Source: a bacterium
GTDB lineage: Bacteria > KSB1 > UBA2214
Reading direction: 5' to 3'
Assembly (NCBI GenBank): GCA_029560815.1
Contig: JAKQKF010000058.1
Coordinates: forward strand, 1 to 52,848
DNA length: 52,848 nucleotides
The notes under the pieces were generated by a model. It worked only from the letters and a program-made list of their open reading frames with translations. It did not search any database and was not told the origin of the DNA. Every line of letters begins with the position of its first letter. The first letter of the stretch is position 1. A program made the position numbers and the translations under genes. Shown piece by piece: positions 15,589-24,072 of the stretch.

Positions 15589-18078
15589 GTGCCCGGCAAG
15601 AAGAGAAAGCCCCAGACAGGGGAGGCAATAAAAAGCGAGCGGGCATCGGTTCGTTCAACACCCGTACAGGGTGTGCAGTCATCTGAATCCCGCGAGATCG
15701 CTGAGCTGAAGCGGATGCAGGAGCAGCTGCAGCGCCGGGCGGATGAACTCGAAGTGATCAACAGCATCGCCGCCATGACCAACGCCTCGCTCGATCTGGA
15801 TACCATTCTCGACAACGCCATCAAGAGCCTGATCCGGCTGACCCGGGCGGATCATGGCGTCCTCTATCTTCTCGATGAGGAACGACCGGGGAACATGCGG
15901 CCGATCCGCTACCGCGGCATGACCAAGCGTGAGGCCTTTGAGCTGATACCGGTGGATACCCCCACCTCCATGTCCTGGGCGGCGCTGCGTCAGCGGCGGG
16001 TCATCCACGTCCCCGATATCCATGCCGTCCTAGCCTATCCCCCCCTCTACGGCGCCGGCATCTGCAGTTTTGTCACCATCCCCCTTTTCAGCAATGAACG
16101 TCCGATCGGTTCGATGAATCTGGGCATGCGCAGTGCCAAGCCGCTGCAGGTCTATTCCATCGAGGCCCTGACCAGCATTGGCAGCCAGATCGGCGTCGCC
16201 CTCGAGCATGCACGGCTTTTAACGAGCATGGAGAGGGAGATCGAGGAGAGGCGCAAGGCCGAGGCGGAGCTGCGCGCCAGCGAGGTCCGCTACCAGCAGA
16301 TCATTCTTGCTTCGCCCGAGGCGATCGCGATCACAGACGTCAAGGGCAAGTACCTGCTCGTTAATGAACTCTACGCGCGGCTGTTTGGTTACGAATCGCG
16401 CGAAGCCTTCCAGCATGCCGGACTCTGGGCAAAGGATATTCTCACCCCCGAATTTATGGCCCAGCTGCAAAAGATCTACCTTTCCCTCAAGATCGGGGAG
16501 ACCATGAGCGGCTTGCGCGGGATGATGCGGCGTCGGGACGGCAGTGAATTCCACGTCGAGATCAGCACTGCCATCCTGCGGGACGCCCAGGGTCTGCCTA
16601 TCGGCATGATCGGCATCGTCCGGGATGTCACAGAGATGCACCGCTGGGAGGAGGCCCTGCGCAGGAGCGAAGAGCGCTACCGCACCCTGGCCGAAGCCGC
16701 TCATGACCAGATCTTCATCGTCGACCAGAACGATCAGCTCGTCTATGTCAACCAGTTCGCCTCGCAGTTCATCGCCAAATCGCCCAGCGAGATGATCGGC
16801 CGGCCGCGCAGCGATTTTTTCGGCGGTTCGACCAGTGACCGGCAGCGAAGTCATATTCTAAAGATCTTTGCGAACGGCAAGCCGAAGTACGAGGAAAACT
16901 GGATCGATCTGCCCGGACGCGTTACCTGGCTCGGGACCTGGCTGGCGCCGATTTTCGACCGTGAGGGCAAGGTCATTCAGGTCCTTGGCGTCGCCCGCGA
17001 CATCACTGACTATAAGGAGACCGCCAGCCGGCTTGCTGCCTCGGAGCAGCGCTTCCGCGACACCATCGAGCGTTCGTCCGATGGCTATTTTTTTATCGAC
17101 AACAACGGTTTTGTCACCGGCTGGAACAAGGCCTTTCTGCGCATTCTTCGATTCAGCCAGAAGGATGTTGAAAATCTGCATATCACCAGCCATACAGATG
17201 AAAACACGCGGATTCTCCTCGACAGGTTGTTCAATCGGGTGATGAGCGGAGATACCATCCCCGCTCAGGAGATGCAGATTCCGGTCAAGGACGGGGAACT
17301 GCGCTGGATCAGCTTCAATGCCCGCCGGGTAATGAGGCAAGGCATCGTCCTCGGGATCGAGGGCTTTCTGCGCGACGTCACCGAGCAGGTGGCCACCCTG
17401 GAGAGCCTGCGCACGGTCTCGCTGCGGCTGGTGCAGGTTCAGGAGGAGGAACGGCGCAGGATCGCACGGGAGATCCATGATTCACTCGGTCAGCAACTCA
17501 CGGCGCTGCAGCTGGAGGTGACGGCGGCCACCCATGCCCTGAAGGGGGGTGTGGAGGTCCCCAAAGCCTTGCAGGATGCGGTCCACACCATCGAAGAGTC
17601 GATCACCATGGCGCAGAACCTCTGCTATGATCTGCGGCCGCCCCTGCTGGACGATTTCGGACTCGAGGCCGCCCTGCGCGATCATGTCACCGAGTATCAG
17701 GAAAAATGGGGGATTGCGGTCGATTTCACCGCCGAGAAGCTCGACCACCTCCTCAGCCGGGACGCGGAGACGGCCCTTTTCCGGGTGGCGCAGGAGGCGA
17801 TGAACAATGTGCTCAAACACGCCCAGGCCCACAAGGTTCGGGTCCGGCTGGGACTGTATGACGGGAGGATTTTTCTGCGCATCCAGGATGACGGTTGCGG
17901 CTTTGAGCCGGAACCTGTACAGAGCCGTGGACGCAGTGATCACTTTGGTCTGATGACGATGAACGAACGCATCGAGCTGCTTGGGGGGGAGCTGATGGTG
18001 GAGAGCCGGCCCGGGAGCGGCGCCACCATCACCGCCTGGCTGCCGATGAGTGAGGGGAGGAACGATGACAACTCATAG
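15589..18078 (+). CDS. GAF/PAS multi-sensor histidine kinase, NarX/DegS type
   Basis: The 829-residue protein starts at GTG 15589 behind GGAGGCGGGAG. It has no membrane segment and is cytoplasmic. A short coiled coil (ELKRMQEQLQRRADEL) leads into a GAF domain (about residues 55-210). Three PAS units follow (about 235-355, 365-480 and 490-605), each with an R-D-x-T-type C-cap such as IVRDVTE and GVARDITDYKE. The dimerisation domain is of HisKA_3 type with ARREIHDSLGQQL-like sequence (read IAREIHDSLGQQL), phospho-acceptor His630. The HATPase domain (about 725-825) keeps EAMNNVLKHAQA (N box) and DDGCGFEPE (G1). This type phosphorylates NarL-like regulators, and one overlaps its 3' end by 14 bases. 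The input signal is unknown, though GAF and PAS suggest small molecules or redox state. Confidence 0.92.
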   Translation: MPGKKRKPQTGEAIKSERASVRSTPVQGVQSSESREIAELKRMQEQLQRRADELEVINSIAAMTNASLDLDTILDNAIKSLIRLTRADHGVLYLLDEERPGNMRPIRYRGMTKREAFELIPVDTPTSMSWAALRQRRVIHVPDIHAVLAYPPLYGAGICSFVTIPLFSNERPIGSMNLGMRSAKPLQVYSIEALTSIGSQIGVALEHARLLTSMEREIEERRKAEAELRASEVRYQQIILASPEAIAITDVKGKYLLVNELYARLFGYESREAFQHAGLWAKDILTPEFMAQLQKIYLSLKIGETMSGLRGMMRRRDGSEFHVEISTAILRDAQGLPIGMIGIVRDVTEMHRWEEALRRSEERYRTLAEAAHDQIFIVDQNDQLVYVNQFASQFIAKSPSEMIGRPRSDFFGGSTSDRQRSHILKIFANGKPKYEENWIDLPGRVTWLGTWLAPIFDREGKVIQVLGVARDITDYKETASRLAASEQRFRDTIERSSDGYFFIDNNGFVTGWNKAFLRILRFSQKDVENLHITSHTDENTRILLDRLFNRVMSGDTIPAQEMQIPVKDGELRWISFNARRVMRQGIVLGIEGFLRDVTEQVATLESLRTVSLRLVQVQEEERRRIAREIHDSLGQQLTALQLEVTAATHALKGGVEVPKALQDAVHTIEESITMAQNLCYDLRPPLLDDFGLEAALRDHVTEYQEKWGIAVDFTAEKLDHLLSRDAETALFRVAQEAMNNVLKHAQAHKVRVRLGLYDGRIFLRIQDDGCGFEPEPVQSRGRSDHFGLMTMNERIELLGGELMVESRPGSGATITAWLPMSEGRNDDNS

Positions 18079-18721
18079 AATCATGATTGCCGATGATCAT
18101 GCCGTGCTCCGCGACGGGCTGCGGCTGCTGCTCTCCTCCTATCCGCAGTTCGAGGTCATCGGCGAGGCCGACGACGGCATGACCGCGGTCGCTACCGCCC
18201 TGCAGATCAAGCCGGATGTGCTGCTGCTCGACATCGCGATGCCGAACATGCGCGGCATCGAGGCGATCCTCGAGCTCAAGCGCCTCGAGCCTGAAATAAA
18301 GATCCTGGTGCTGAGCATGCACGACCGTGAGGAGTATGTCCTGCAGGCGATGAAAAACGGGGCGGACGGCTATATCCTGAAAAAGTCGGCCGCGGCGGAG
18401 CTGGTTGCCGCCCTGAACCATGTCATCTCCGGCGAAATCTACCTCTCACCCTCGGTCTCGCGCCATCTGGTACGGAACTGGCTGCGCGACGAGGAGAGCA
18501 TGGCCGGGGTGAGCCGCGCTGAAACCGAGCTTTCGGAACGCGAACGGACTGTACTCAAGCTCATTGCCGAGGGCCGCTCGAACAAGGAGGTGGCGAGTCT
18601 GCTCCACATCAGCGCCAAGACGGTGGAGACCCATCGCGCCCGCATCATGAGCAAGCTCGAGCTGCGTACGGTGCCGGACCTGGTGCGCTATGCCATTAAA
18701 AGCGGCCTGGTCGACCTTTAA
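18065..18721 (+). CDS. NarL/FixJ-family response regulator
   Basis: The 218-residue regulator starts at ATG 18065 with GGGGAGGAACG just upstream, inside the end of the kinase gene. The receiver domain has ADDH near residues 10-13, the phospho-acceptor in VLLLDIAMPN, and LKKSAAA with the conserved Lys. The linker leads to a LuxR-type helix-turn-helix with SERERTVLKLIAEGRSNKEVASLLHISAKTVETHRARIM, which is the classic form. It is surely the partner of the overlapping HisKA_3 kinase and acts as a DNA-binding transcription factor. The location downstream of the M6 protease suggests, but does not show, control of that protease or of related exported proteins. Confidence 0.94.
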   Translation: MTTHRIMIADDHAVLRDGLRLLLSSYPQFEVIGEADDGMTAVATALQIKPDVLLLDIAMPNMRGIEAILELKRLEPEIKILVLSMHDREEYVLQAMKNGADGYILKKSAAAELVAALNHVISGEIYLSPSVSRHLVRNWLRDEESMAGVSRAETELSERERTVLKLIAEGRSNKEVASLLHISAKTVETHRARIMSKLELRTVPDLVRYAIKSGLVDL

Positions 18722-18965
18722 ATTGCTTGCTTTTTTTTCAAAATTTTAGTATTATGGAGTGCGGTTGAGTTTTGCCCGCCATCCGGGTGTAGGGAATTTC
18801 CTGACAGACGAATACAGAGTATTCCCTATTGTTTTCCAGATGAGAATTTTGTATCTTAATATCGTCAAGAGACAAAGATATTGCCGGGCGTCCCCTCGGT
18901 TACTGGTAACCCCCCTAATTCCAGTGCCATGGACGGCTCGGCATTTTTTTTGCCCTTTTTTCAAA
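18722..18965. other. Gene-free region with a row of inverted repeats
   Basis: Between the regulator and the rubredoxin gene (convergent) there are three perfect inverted repeats: TAGGGAAT/ATTCCCTA (18790-18797 and 18821-18828), AATATC/GATATT (18858-18863 and 18877-18882), and GGTTAC-TG-GTAACC (18898-18911). A weak terminator-like TGCC/GGCA stem with eight T residues follows at 18925-18951 on the plus strand. T-runs at 18731-18738 may also end the regulator mRNA. No protein-coding frame looks real. Confidence 0.4.
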
Positions 18966-19124
18966 TCAAAGGGGATCAAACCGGTCCTGGGTGACGTAGC
19001 AGACCGGGCAGACCCACTCCTCAGGCAGATCCTCGAAAGGGGTGCCGGGGGGGATGCCCCGCTCCGGATCGCCCTCGATCGGATCATATACAAAGCCGCA
19101 GTTAGTACAGATGTAGCGTTCCAT
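18966..19124 (-). CDS. Rubredoxin
   Basis: This 52-residue protein starts at ATG 19124 and ends at TGA 18966. It reads [20 protein letters not shown] at the N-terminus, with Cys6 and Cys9, and [15 protein letters not shown] at the C-terminus, with Cys39 and Cys42. These four Cys bind a single iron, so the protein carries one electron at low potential in the cytoplasm. The aromatic and acidic spacing (Y-D-P...G-D-P...G-I-x-P-G-T-x-F-x-x-L-P-x-x-W-x-C-P) is classic. One oddity is Tyr43 directly after the last Cys, where most rubredoxins have Gly (CPxCG). GAGAGGAAG lies just upstream as a ribosome site. It begins 28 bases after the methionine synthase stop on the same strand, so the two are probably co-transcribed. 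Confidence 0.93.
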   Translation of the reverse strand: MERYICTNCGFVYDPIEGDPERGIPPGTPFEDLPEEWVCPVCYVTQDRFDPL

Positions 19125-19152
19125 CTTCCTCTCTCCGTGTTTTCTATCTTCC

Positions 19153-22100
19153 TCAAGCGACGTTGAAATATTTGGCCTGCGGGTGGTGCACTATGAAAGC
19201 CGAGGTGCTTTGCTCCGGCGTCATCAACTCCCCATCGGTGATGGTCACCCCGATGCGCTCGGGCCGCAGGATGGTGAAGAGCTTGCGGTTCTCGCTCAGG
19301 TCGGGGCAGGCGGGATAGCCGAAGGAGTAGCGCGAGCCCCGGTATTTTTGCACGACAAAATCCTCGATGCTGGCGCCGTCCTCATCGGCAATGCCCAGTT
19401 CCCGGCGGATGAGCTGATGCCAGTATTCGGCCAGGGCTTCGGCGCTCTCGACGCTCAATCCGTGAAAGAGGAGATACTCCTTGTAGGCATTGTTCTCATA
19501 GAGGCGTTTGGCCTCCTCGCTCGCTCGGGCCCCGACCGTGACCACCTGCAGGGCGATGAGGTCGCGCTTCCCGCTGTCCTCGGGCTGGAAATAGTCAGCA
19601 ATGCAGCGATGGGGAGGTCTGCTTTCGCGCGGAAAGGCGAAACGCAGCCACTCCTGACTGCTCTCCGGATGGTAGAGGATCACCTCCTCCCCGCGGCTGC
19701 TGCAGGGATAGTAGCCATAGACCACTTTGGGCTCGAGCAGTTTTTCTGCGATACAGCGCTCCTTGAGAGCCCTGAATTCGGGCTTGACCTGCTCCTCAAG
19801 CAGGGCCTGGTACTCCTCCGTGGAGAGTTTGCCGCGCCGGTAGCCCCAGCGGCCGCGGAAGAGGACATTCTCGGTCAGATAACCGAAGACGGTCTCGAGA
19901 TCGATCCCCCCGGCGATGCGATCGCCCCAGAAGGGGGGGACGGGGATTTCGACATCCCGGCGGATGGCTGCGCTGATCACCGCCGGCGCGTCTGCGGCCG
20001 CACTCCTGGCCGCTCGCGGCTCCCTGGCCGCGGCTTTGGTCAGGCTCTTCTCCTGAATCCGGCCCATGGCGGTCAGCCCCTCAAAGGCATCGGCGCAGTA
20101 GACCACCGGGGCGTCATAGAGGGGCGAGCAGATCTCCTCAACGTAGCTGCGGGTGAGGGCGGCCCCGCCCAACAGCACCGGCAGGCGCAGACCGCGGCGC
20201 TGGAGCTCCTCGAGGTTCTCCTTCATCACCACTGTCGATTTGACCAGCAGGCCGCTCATGCCGATGGCGTCGGCCTTGACCTCCAGGGCCTTCTGGATCA
20301 TGGTGTCGATCTCGCACTTGATGCCGAGATTGTAGACGGTGTAGCCATTGTTGGTGAGGATGATGTCGACGAGATTCTTGCCGATGTCGTGAACGTCGCC
20401 ACGCACGGTGGCGAGGACGATGGCGTTCCGGGCCTGCTCTGCACTCTTGTCCATGAAGGGCTGGAGTTTGTCTACGGCGAACTTCATCACCTCGGCCGAC
20501 TGGAGGACGAAGGGGAGCTGCATACGGCCGCTGCCGAAGAGATCGCCGACGTGCTTCATGGCGGGGATGAGCAGGGTGTTGATGATCTCGAGGGCGCTCT
20601 GGCTGCGAAGGGCTTCCATGAGCATGGGTTCGAGGCCGGAACGGTTGCCCTGGATGATGCGGTTCTGAATGCGCTCGCCGAGGGGGAGGAGGCTCTCGTC
20701 CCCTTCCTCCTCCTTGCTCACGCCCGCCTTTTTATCAAAATGGTCGATGAAAGCGAGGAGGGGATCACCTCCACCACGGGTATAGACCAGATTCATGGCG
20801 ATCTCGAGATCCTCCGGGGCGATCTGGTAGAGGGGAATGATCTTTTTGACGTTGACGATGGCCAGATCGAGCCCCGCCTTGACCGCCTCGGCGAGAAAGA
20901 CCGAATTGAGGATCTCGCGGGCCTGGGCGGCGAGGCCGAAGGAGATGTTGCTCACCCCGAGCAGGGTGTAGACTCCCGGCAGCTCCTCCTTGATGCGGCG
21001 CACCCCTTCGAGGGTGGAGAGGCCGGCGGTGGTGAGCGAGGCGTCACCGCTGCCGAGGGTGAAGGTGAGGGGGTCAAAGATGAGATCCTGCGGCCGCAGG
21101 CCGTGACGGCCGACGGCGATGTCGTAGAGGCGACGGGCTACGGCGAGCTTGCGCTCGACCTCGAGGGCCATGCCCTGCTCGTCGATGGTGAGGGCGATGA
21201 GGGCGGCGCCGTAGCGTTTGGCGAGGGCGCAGATGCGGTCGGCCCTGCCCTCGCCCTCCTCGAGGTTGATCGAGTTGATCACCGCCCGTCCGCCGCAGCG
21301 CTGCAGGGCTTCCTCGAGGACCCGAACATCGGTGGAGTCGATGAAGAGGGGCAGCTGGACGCTGACGGCGTAGCGGCTGACCGCTTCGCGCATGTCGGCG
21401 ATCTCGTCGCGCCCGGTGTAGGCGATGCAGAGGTCGATGCCGTGGGCCCCGCTGCGCTGCTGTTCGATGCCGACCGAGACCATGCCGTCCCAGTCCCCGG
21501 CGAGGAGAAAGTCGCGAAAGATCTTGCTGCCATTGGTGTTGGCCCGTTCGCCGACGAAGAAGGGGGCGGGCTCCTGGCGCAGGGTCACGCCGCTGAAGAG
21601 GGAGGAGAGGGCGGGCGCCGGCTGCACCCGGCGGGCAGGGGATTTATCGCCGGCCAGTTCCTCAGCGAGGGCGCGGATGAAGCCCGGATGGGTGCCGCAG
21701 CAGCCGCCGACCAGCTGCACCCCTTCCTCGCGCACCATCGCCGCGAGGTGGCGGACGAACTCTTCGGGTGCGAGGGTATAGACCATTTCGCCGTTCACAT
21801 TCTGGGGGAGTCCGGCGTTGGGCTGGCAGAGCACCGCGCCGGGGAACTGCTGGCAGATCTGGCGGATGTAGGGCCGCATCGCCTCGGGGCCGGTGGCGCA
21901 GTTGAGGCCAAGGATGTCGATCCCGAAGGGGGCGAGGGCGGCCAGGACCGCGCTGACCTCGGAGCCGACCAGGAGGGTGCCGGTGGTTTCGACGGTCACC
22001 GATACGGCGACTGGGAGGTCGCTTCCGAGTTCAGCCATGGCATCGCGGCAGGCGATGAGGGCGGTCTTGATCTGAAGCAGATCCTGGCAGGTTTCGATCA

Positions 22101-22557
22101 GGAGCAGGTCGGCGCCGCCCTCGATCAGCCCCAGGGCCTGTTCCCGGCAGGAGGCGTGGAGGGCGGCGAACCCGGTCTGGCCGAGCGAGATCAGCCGTGT
22201 GCCGGGGCCGATCGAGCCGGCGACAAAGCGCGGTTTTTCCGTGGCCGCGGCAGCGGCCCTGCGTGCGATCACGGCCGCGGCGCGGTTGATCTCTCTCGCC
22301 CGCTCCTCGAGTCCGTATTCGGCCAGGACGATGCGGTTGGCCCCGAAGGTGTTGGTCTCGACGACATCAGCGCCGGCGGCAAAGTAGGCGGCGTGGATGG
22401 CGGCGATTTTGTCCGGCGCGGTGAGGTTGAGGATCTCGTTGCAGCCCGCCACACCCGCCCACTCTTCGTCGCTGATTGTCAGGGTCTGGATCTGCGTGCC
22501 CATGGCGCCGTCGAAGAGCACCACCCGGGAGTCCTGCAGCCGTTCGCGAAAGGTCAT
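19153..22557 (-). CDS. metH: Cobalamin-dependent methionine synthase
   Basis: The 1134-residue enzyme moves a methyl group from methyltetrahydrofolate through cobalamin to homocysteine. It starts at ATG 22557 behind GAGGATG. The order is a homocysteine domain (about 1-300; [19 protein letters not shown] and GGCCGTHP give the zinc cysteines), a pterin-binding domain (about 330-590; [38 protein letters not shown]), a cobalamin cap and Rossmann domain (about 620-860; [15 protein letters not shown] with the lower-ligand His723), and a reactivation domain (about 900-1134; [15 protein letters not shown] and [17 protein letters not shown]). It is some 90 residues shorter than E. coli MetH but complete. 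No cobalamin or SAM riboswitch is visible upstream. A rubredoxin follows in the same unit and may supply electrons for reactivation, which is inference. Confidence 0.96.
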   Translation of the reverse strand: MTFRERLQDSRVVLFDGAMGTQIQTLTISDEEWAGVAGCNEILNLTAPDKIAAIHAAYFAAGADVVETNTFGANRIVLAEYGLEERAREINRAAAVIARRAAAAATEKPRFVAGSIGPGTRLISLGQTGFAALHASCREQALGLIEGGADLLLIETCQDLLQIKTALIACRDAMAELGSDLPVAVSVTVETTGTLLVGSEVSAVLAALAPFGIDILGLNCATGPEAMRPYIRQICQQFPGAVLCQPNAGLPQNVNGEMVYTLAPEEFVRHLAAMVREEGVQLVGGCCGTHPGFIRALAEELAGDKSPARRVQPAPALSSLFSGVTLRQEPAPFFVGERANTNGSKIFRDFLLAGDWDGMVSVGIEQQRSGAHGIDLCIAYTGRDEIADMREAVSRYAVSVQLPLFIDSTDVRVLEEALQRCGGRAVINSINLEEGEGRADRICALAKRYGAALIALTIDEQGMALEVERKLAVARRLYDIAVGRHGLRPQDLIFDPLTFTLGSGDASLTTAGLSTLEGVRRIKEELPGVYTLLGVSNISFGLAAQAREILNSVFLAEAVKAGLDLAIVNVKKIIPLYQIAPEDLEIAMNLVYTRGGGDPLLAFIDHFDKKAGVSKEEEGDESLLPLGERIQNRIIQGNRSGLEPMLMEALRSQSALEIINTLLIPAMKHVGDLFGSGRMQLPFVLQSAEVMKFAVDKLQPFMDKSAEQARNAIVLATVRGDVHDIGKNLVDIILTNNGYTVYNLGIKCEIDTMIQKALEVKADAIGMSGLLVKSTVVMKENLEELQRRGLRLPVLLGGAALTRSYVEEICSPLYDAPVVYCADAFEGLTAMGRIQEKSLTKAAAREPRAARSAAADAPAVISAAIRRDVEIPVPPFWGDRIAGGIDLETVFGYLTENVLFRGRWGYRRGKLSTEEYQALLEEQVKPEFRALKERCIAEKLLEPKVVYGYYPCSSRGEEVILYHPESSQEWLRFAFPRESRPPHRCIADYFQPEDSGKRDLIALQVVTVGARASEEAKRLYENNAYKEYLLFHGLSVESAEALAEYWHQLIRRELGIADEDGASIEDFVVQKYRGSRYSFGYPACPDLSENRKLFTILRPERIGVTITDGELMTPEQSTSAFIVHHPQAKYFNVA

Positions 22558-22591
22558 CTCTCACATCCTCTTTGGCAAGAATATTTTAATG

Positions 22592-22620
22592 AAACTACTA
22601 AAATATAGAGACTATTTCAA
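22592..22620 (-). promoter_or_regulatory. Candidate metH promoter (TTGAAA-N17-TAGTTT)
   Basis: On the minus strand TTGAAA (22620-22615) and TAGTTT (22597-22592) are 17 bases apart. The site is 35 bases upstream of the metH ATG in an AT-rich gap. It stands back-to-back with the mazG promoter. Confidence 0.5.
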
Positions 22621-22639
22621 GGTAATAATCGGAGAAAGA

Positions 22640-22668
22640 TTGCAGGGCAGCCGAAAAATGACTATATT
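22640..22668 (+). promoter_or_regulatory. Candidate mazG promoter (TTGCAG-N17-TATATT)
   Basis: TTGCAG (22640-22645) and TATATT (22663-22668) are separated by 17 bases and lead into the mazG start at 22719. The -35 boxes of this and the divergent metH promoter are 19 bases apart. Confidence 0.45.
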
Positions 22669-22718
22669 TTTTGAAGGCATTGGAGCCTGGATTTGATCAG
22701 AAAGGATGCGTTTGCACT

Positions 22719-23525
22719 ATGGCTGAAGAGCATGTTGAGGGAGATGTACGGAGTTTTGCACGGCTGGTGGAGATCATGGCGCAGCTGCGGGGCGAAAAAG
22801 GATGTCCCTGGGACCGCGAACAGACCCATGATTCCCTGCGCCAGCACCTGCTCGAGGAGTCTTACGAGGTCATCGAGACCATCGATGAGGGGCGCTATGA
22901 CGATCTGGCCGGAGAGCTTGGGGATCTGCTCCTGCAGGTGGTCTTTCACGCCCAGATGGCTGCGGAGGAGGGGCGTTTTACCATCAGCGATGTGGTCCAG
23001 AAGATCAACGAAAAGCTGATCCGGCGCCATCCCCATATTTTCGGCGATGCGGTGATCAACAACGCCGCCGAACAGACCGTCGCCTGGGAGCAGTCCAAGC
23101 TCAGGAAAGAGGGCAAGCGATCGGCGATCGACGGGGTGCCCCGTGAACTGCCGGCGCTCATCCGTGCCTATCGTATGCAGGGCAAGGCGGCAGCGGTGGG
23201 TTTCGACTGGCCCGAGGCGGGGCCGGTGTGGGACAAGATCCGCGAGGAGATCGGCGAACTGGAGGAGGCGACGGCCTCGGCGGAGAGCAGCCGGATCAGC
23301 GAGGAACTCGGTGATCTGCTCTTTTCCATCGTCAATGTCTCGCGCTTTCTCCACATCAACCCTGAGGATGCCCTGCGCGGCACCATCGACAAGTTTTCCC
23401 GGCGCTTCAGGGAGGTGGAGGAGAATTTTCGCAGCCGCGGCCGCACTCTTGACGGCGCCACCCTCGAGGAGATGGACCGGGTCTGGGATGAGGTCAAGGA
23501 GCGGGAGAGGAGCGGGGGCGCCTAG
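22719..23525 (+). CDS. mazG: Nucleoside triphosphate pyrophosphohydrolase MazG
   Basis: The 268-residue protein hydrolyses nucleoside triphosphates to monophosphate and pyrophosphate, a cleaning role for non-canonical or excess nucleotides. ATG 22719 is used, with AAAGGATG upstream; TTG 22671 would add an unlikely tail overlapping the -10 box. There are two tandem MazG domains. The first has CPWDREQTHDSLRQHLLEESYEVIETID and GELGDLLLQVVFHAQMA, with the paired acidic ExxE/ExxD metal-binding helices. The second, about residues 170-250, has EEIGELEEA and EELGDLLFSIVNVSRFL. The link KVRRRHPHVF-type sequence is present as KLIRRHPHIFGDA. Length and layout match full-length two-domain MazG of E. coli type. 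It overlaps the convergent HIT gene by 4 bases. Confidence 0.93.
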   Translation: MAEEHVEGDVRSFARLVEIMAQLRGEKGCPWDREQTHDSLRQHLLEESYEVIETIDEGRYDDLAGELGDLLLQVVFHAQMAAEEGRFTISDVVQKINEKLIRRHPHIFGDAVINNAAEQTVAWEQSKLRKEGKRSAIDGVPRELPALIRAYRMQGKAAAVGFDWPEAGPVWDKIREEIGELEEATASAESSRISEELGDLLFSIVNVSRFLHINPEDALRGTIDKFSRRFREVEENFRSRGRTLDGATLEEMDRVWDEVKERERSGGA

Positions 23526-23995
23526 AAGAAACGGCGCAGGCTCTCCCAGGATTCCGTCAGCCCCTGGGAGAGCACGCGGGTGTTTCCTGCCACCGGCATG
23601 AAATTGGTGTCGCCATTCCAGCGCGGCACGATGTGGAAGTGGAGATGGTCGTCGACTCCGGCCCCGGCGATCCGGCCGAGGTTCATGCCGATGTTGAATC
23701 CCTGGCTCTTCATCGCCTCGGTGAGGATGCGGGTGCAGCGGCCGAGCAGGCCCATCATCTCCAGCTGTTCCGCCTCCTGCAGGCCGGCCAGATCAGCGGT
23801 ATGACGATAGGGCACGACCATGAGATGGCCGTTGTTGTAGGGGTAATAATTCATGATCACAAAGCTGTGCCGGCCGCGGTAGAGGATGAGGTTCTCGCGG
23901 TCGCGCTCCTGTTCCGGCTTATCGCAAAAGATGCAGCCCGCCGGTTTTGCCTGCTGTATATACTCCATGCGCCATGGCGCCCACAGCCTTTTCAT
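23522..23995 (-). CDS. HIT-family hydrolase (AP4A phosphorylase/hydrolase-like)
   Basis: The 157-residue protein starts at ATG 23995, with AGGAGAGATC directly before it. After MKRLWAPWRMEYIQQ, a typical start for the long bacterial HIT group, it has a CIFC pair near residues 21-24 and the strand ENLILYRGRHSFVIMNYYPYNNGHLMVVPYRH. The histidine triad is HLHFHIVPRW near residue 117, with N in GMNLGRIAGAGVDDH. These proteins act on nucleotide-linked substrates such as Ap4A or AMP-lysine through a nucleotidyl-His intermediate. The Cys pair is commonly zinc-binding in this subgroup, and here the second half of a zinc site would be a His further on. It lies downstream of the EF-G-like gene but after a strong terminator, so it likely has its own promoter. 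Confidence 0.9.
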   Translation of the reverse strand: MKRLWAPWRMEYIQQAKPAGCIFCDKPEQERDRENLILYRGRHSFVIMNYYPYNNGHLMVVPYRHTADLAGLQEAEQLEMMGLLGRCTRILTEAMKSQGFNIGMNLGRIAGAGVDDHLHFHIVPRWNGDTNFMPVAGNTRVLSQGLTESWESLRRFF

Positions 23996-24012
23996 GATCT
24001 CTCCTTCGCATT

Positions 24013-24050
24013 AAAAAAGGCCCTCCCGCGCCGGCCGGCGCGGGAGGGCC
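24013..24050 (-). terminator. Intrinsic terminator after the EF-G-like gene
   Basis: A perfect 32-base palindrome, GGCCCTCCCGCGCCGG (24019-24034) with its complement to 24050, is followed on the minus strand by six T residues (24018-24013). It ends the EF-G-like transcript 23 bases after its stop codon. Confidence 0.95.
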
Positions 24051-24072
24051 TGGTCGTTTCATTCCTGTGCGC

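Noticed and set aside
19183..22608. Very long open frame antisense to metH, with similar antisense frames over most large genes (e.g. 12995-15415, 24454-26094, 29718-32723, 38441-40708)
   Set aside because: GC-rich codon use leaves the opposite frames free of stops. These translations show no motifs, signal peptides or ribosome sites, while the sense genes have complete family motifs.
22558..22718. Cobalamin or SAM riboswitch upstream of metH
   Set aside because: The AT-rich gap is only about 160 bases, lacks the B12 box and the SAM-I core, and is explained by two divergent promoters.
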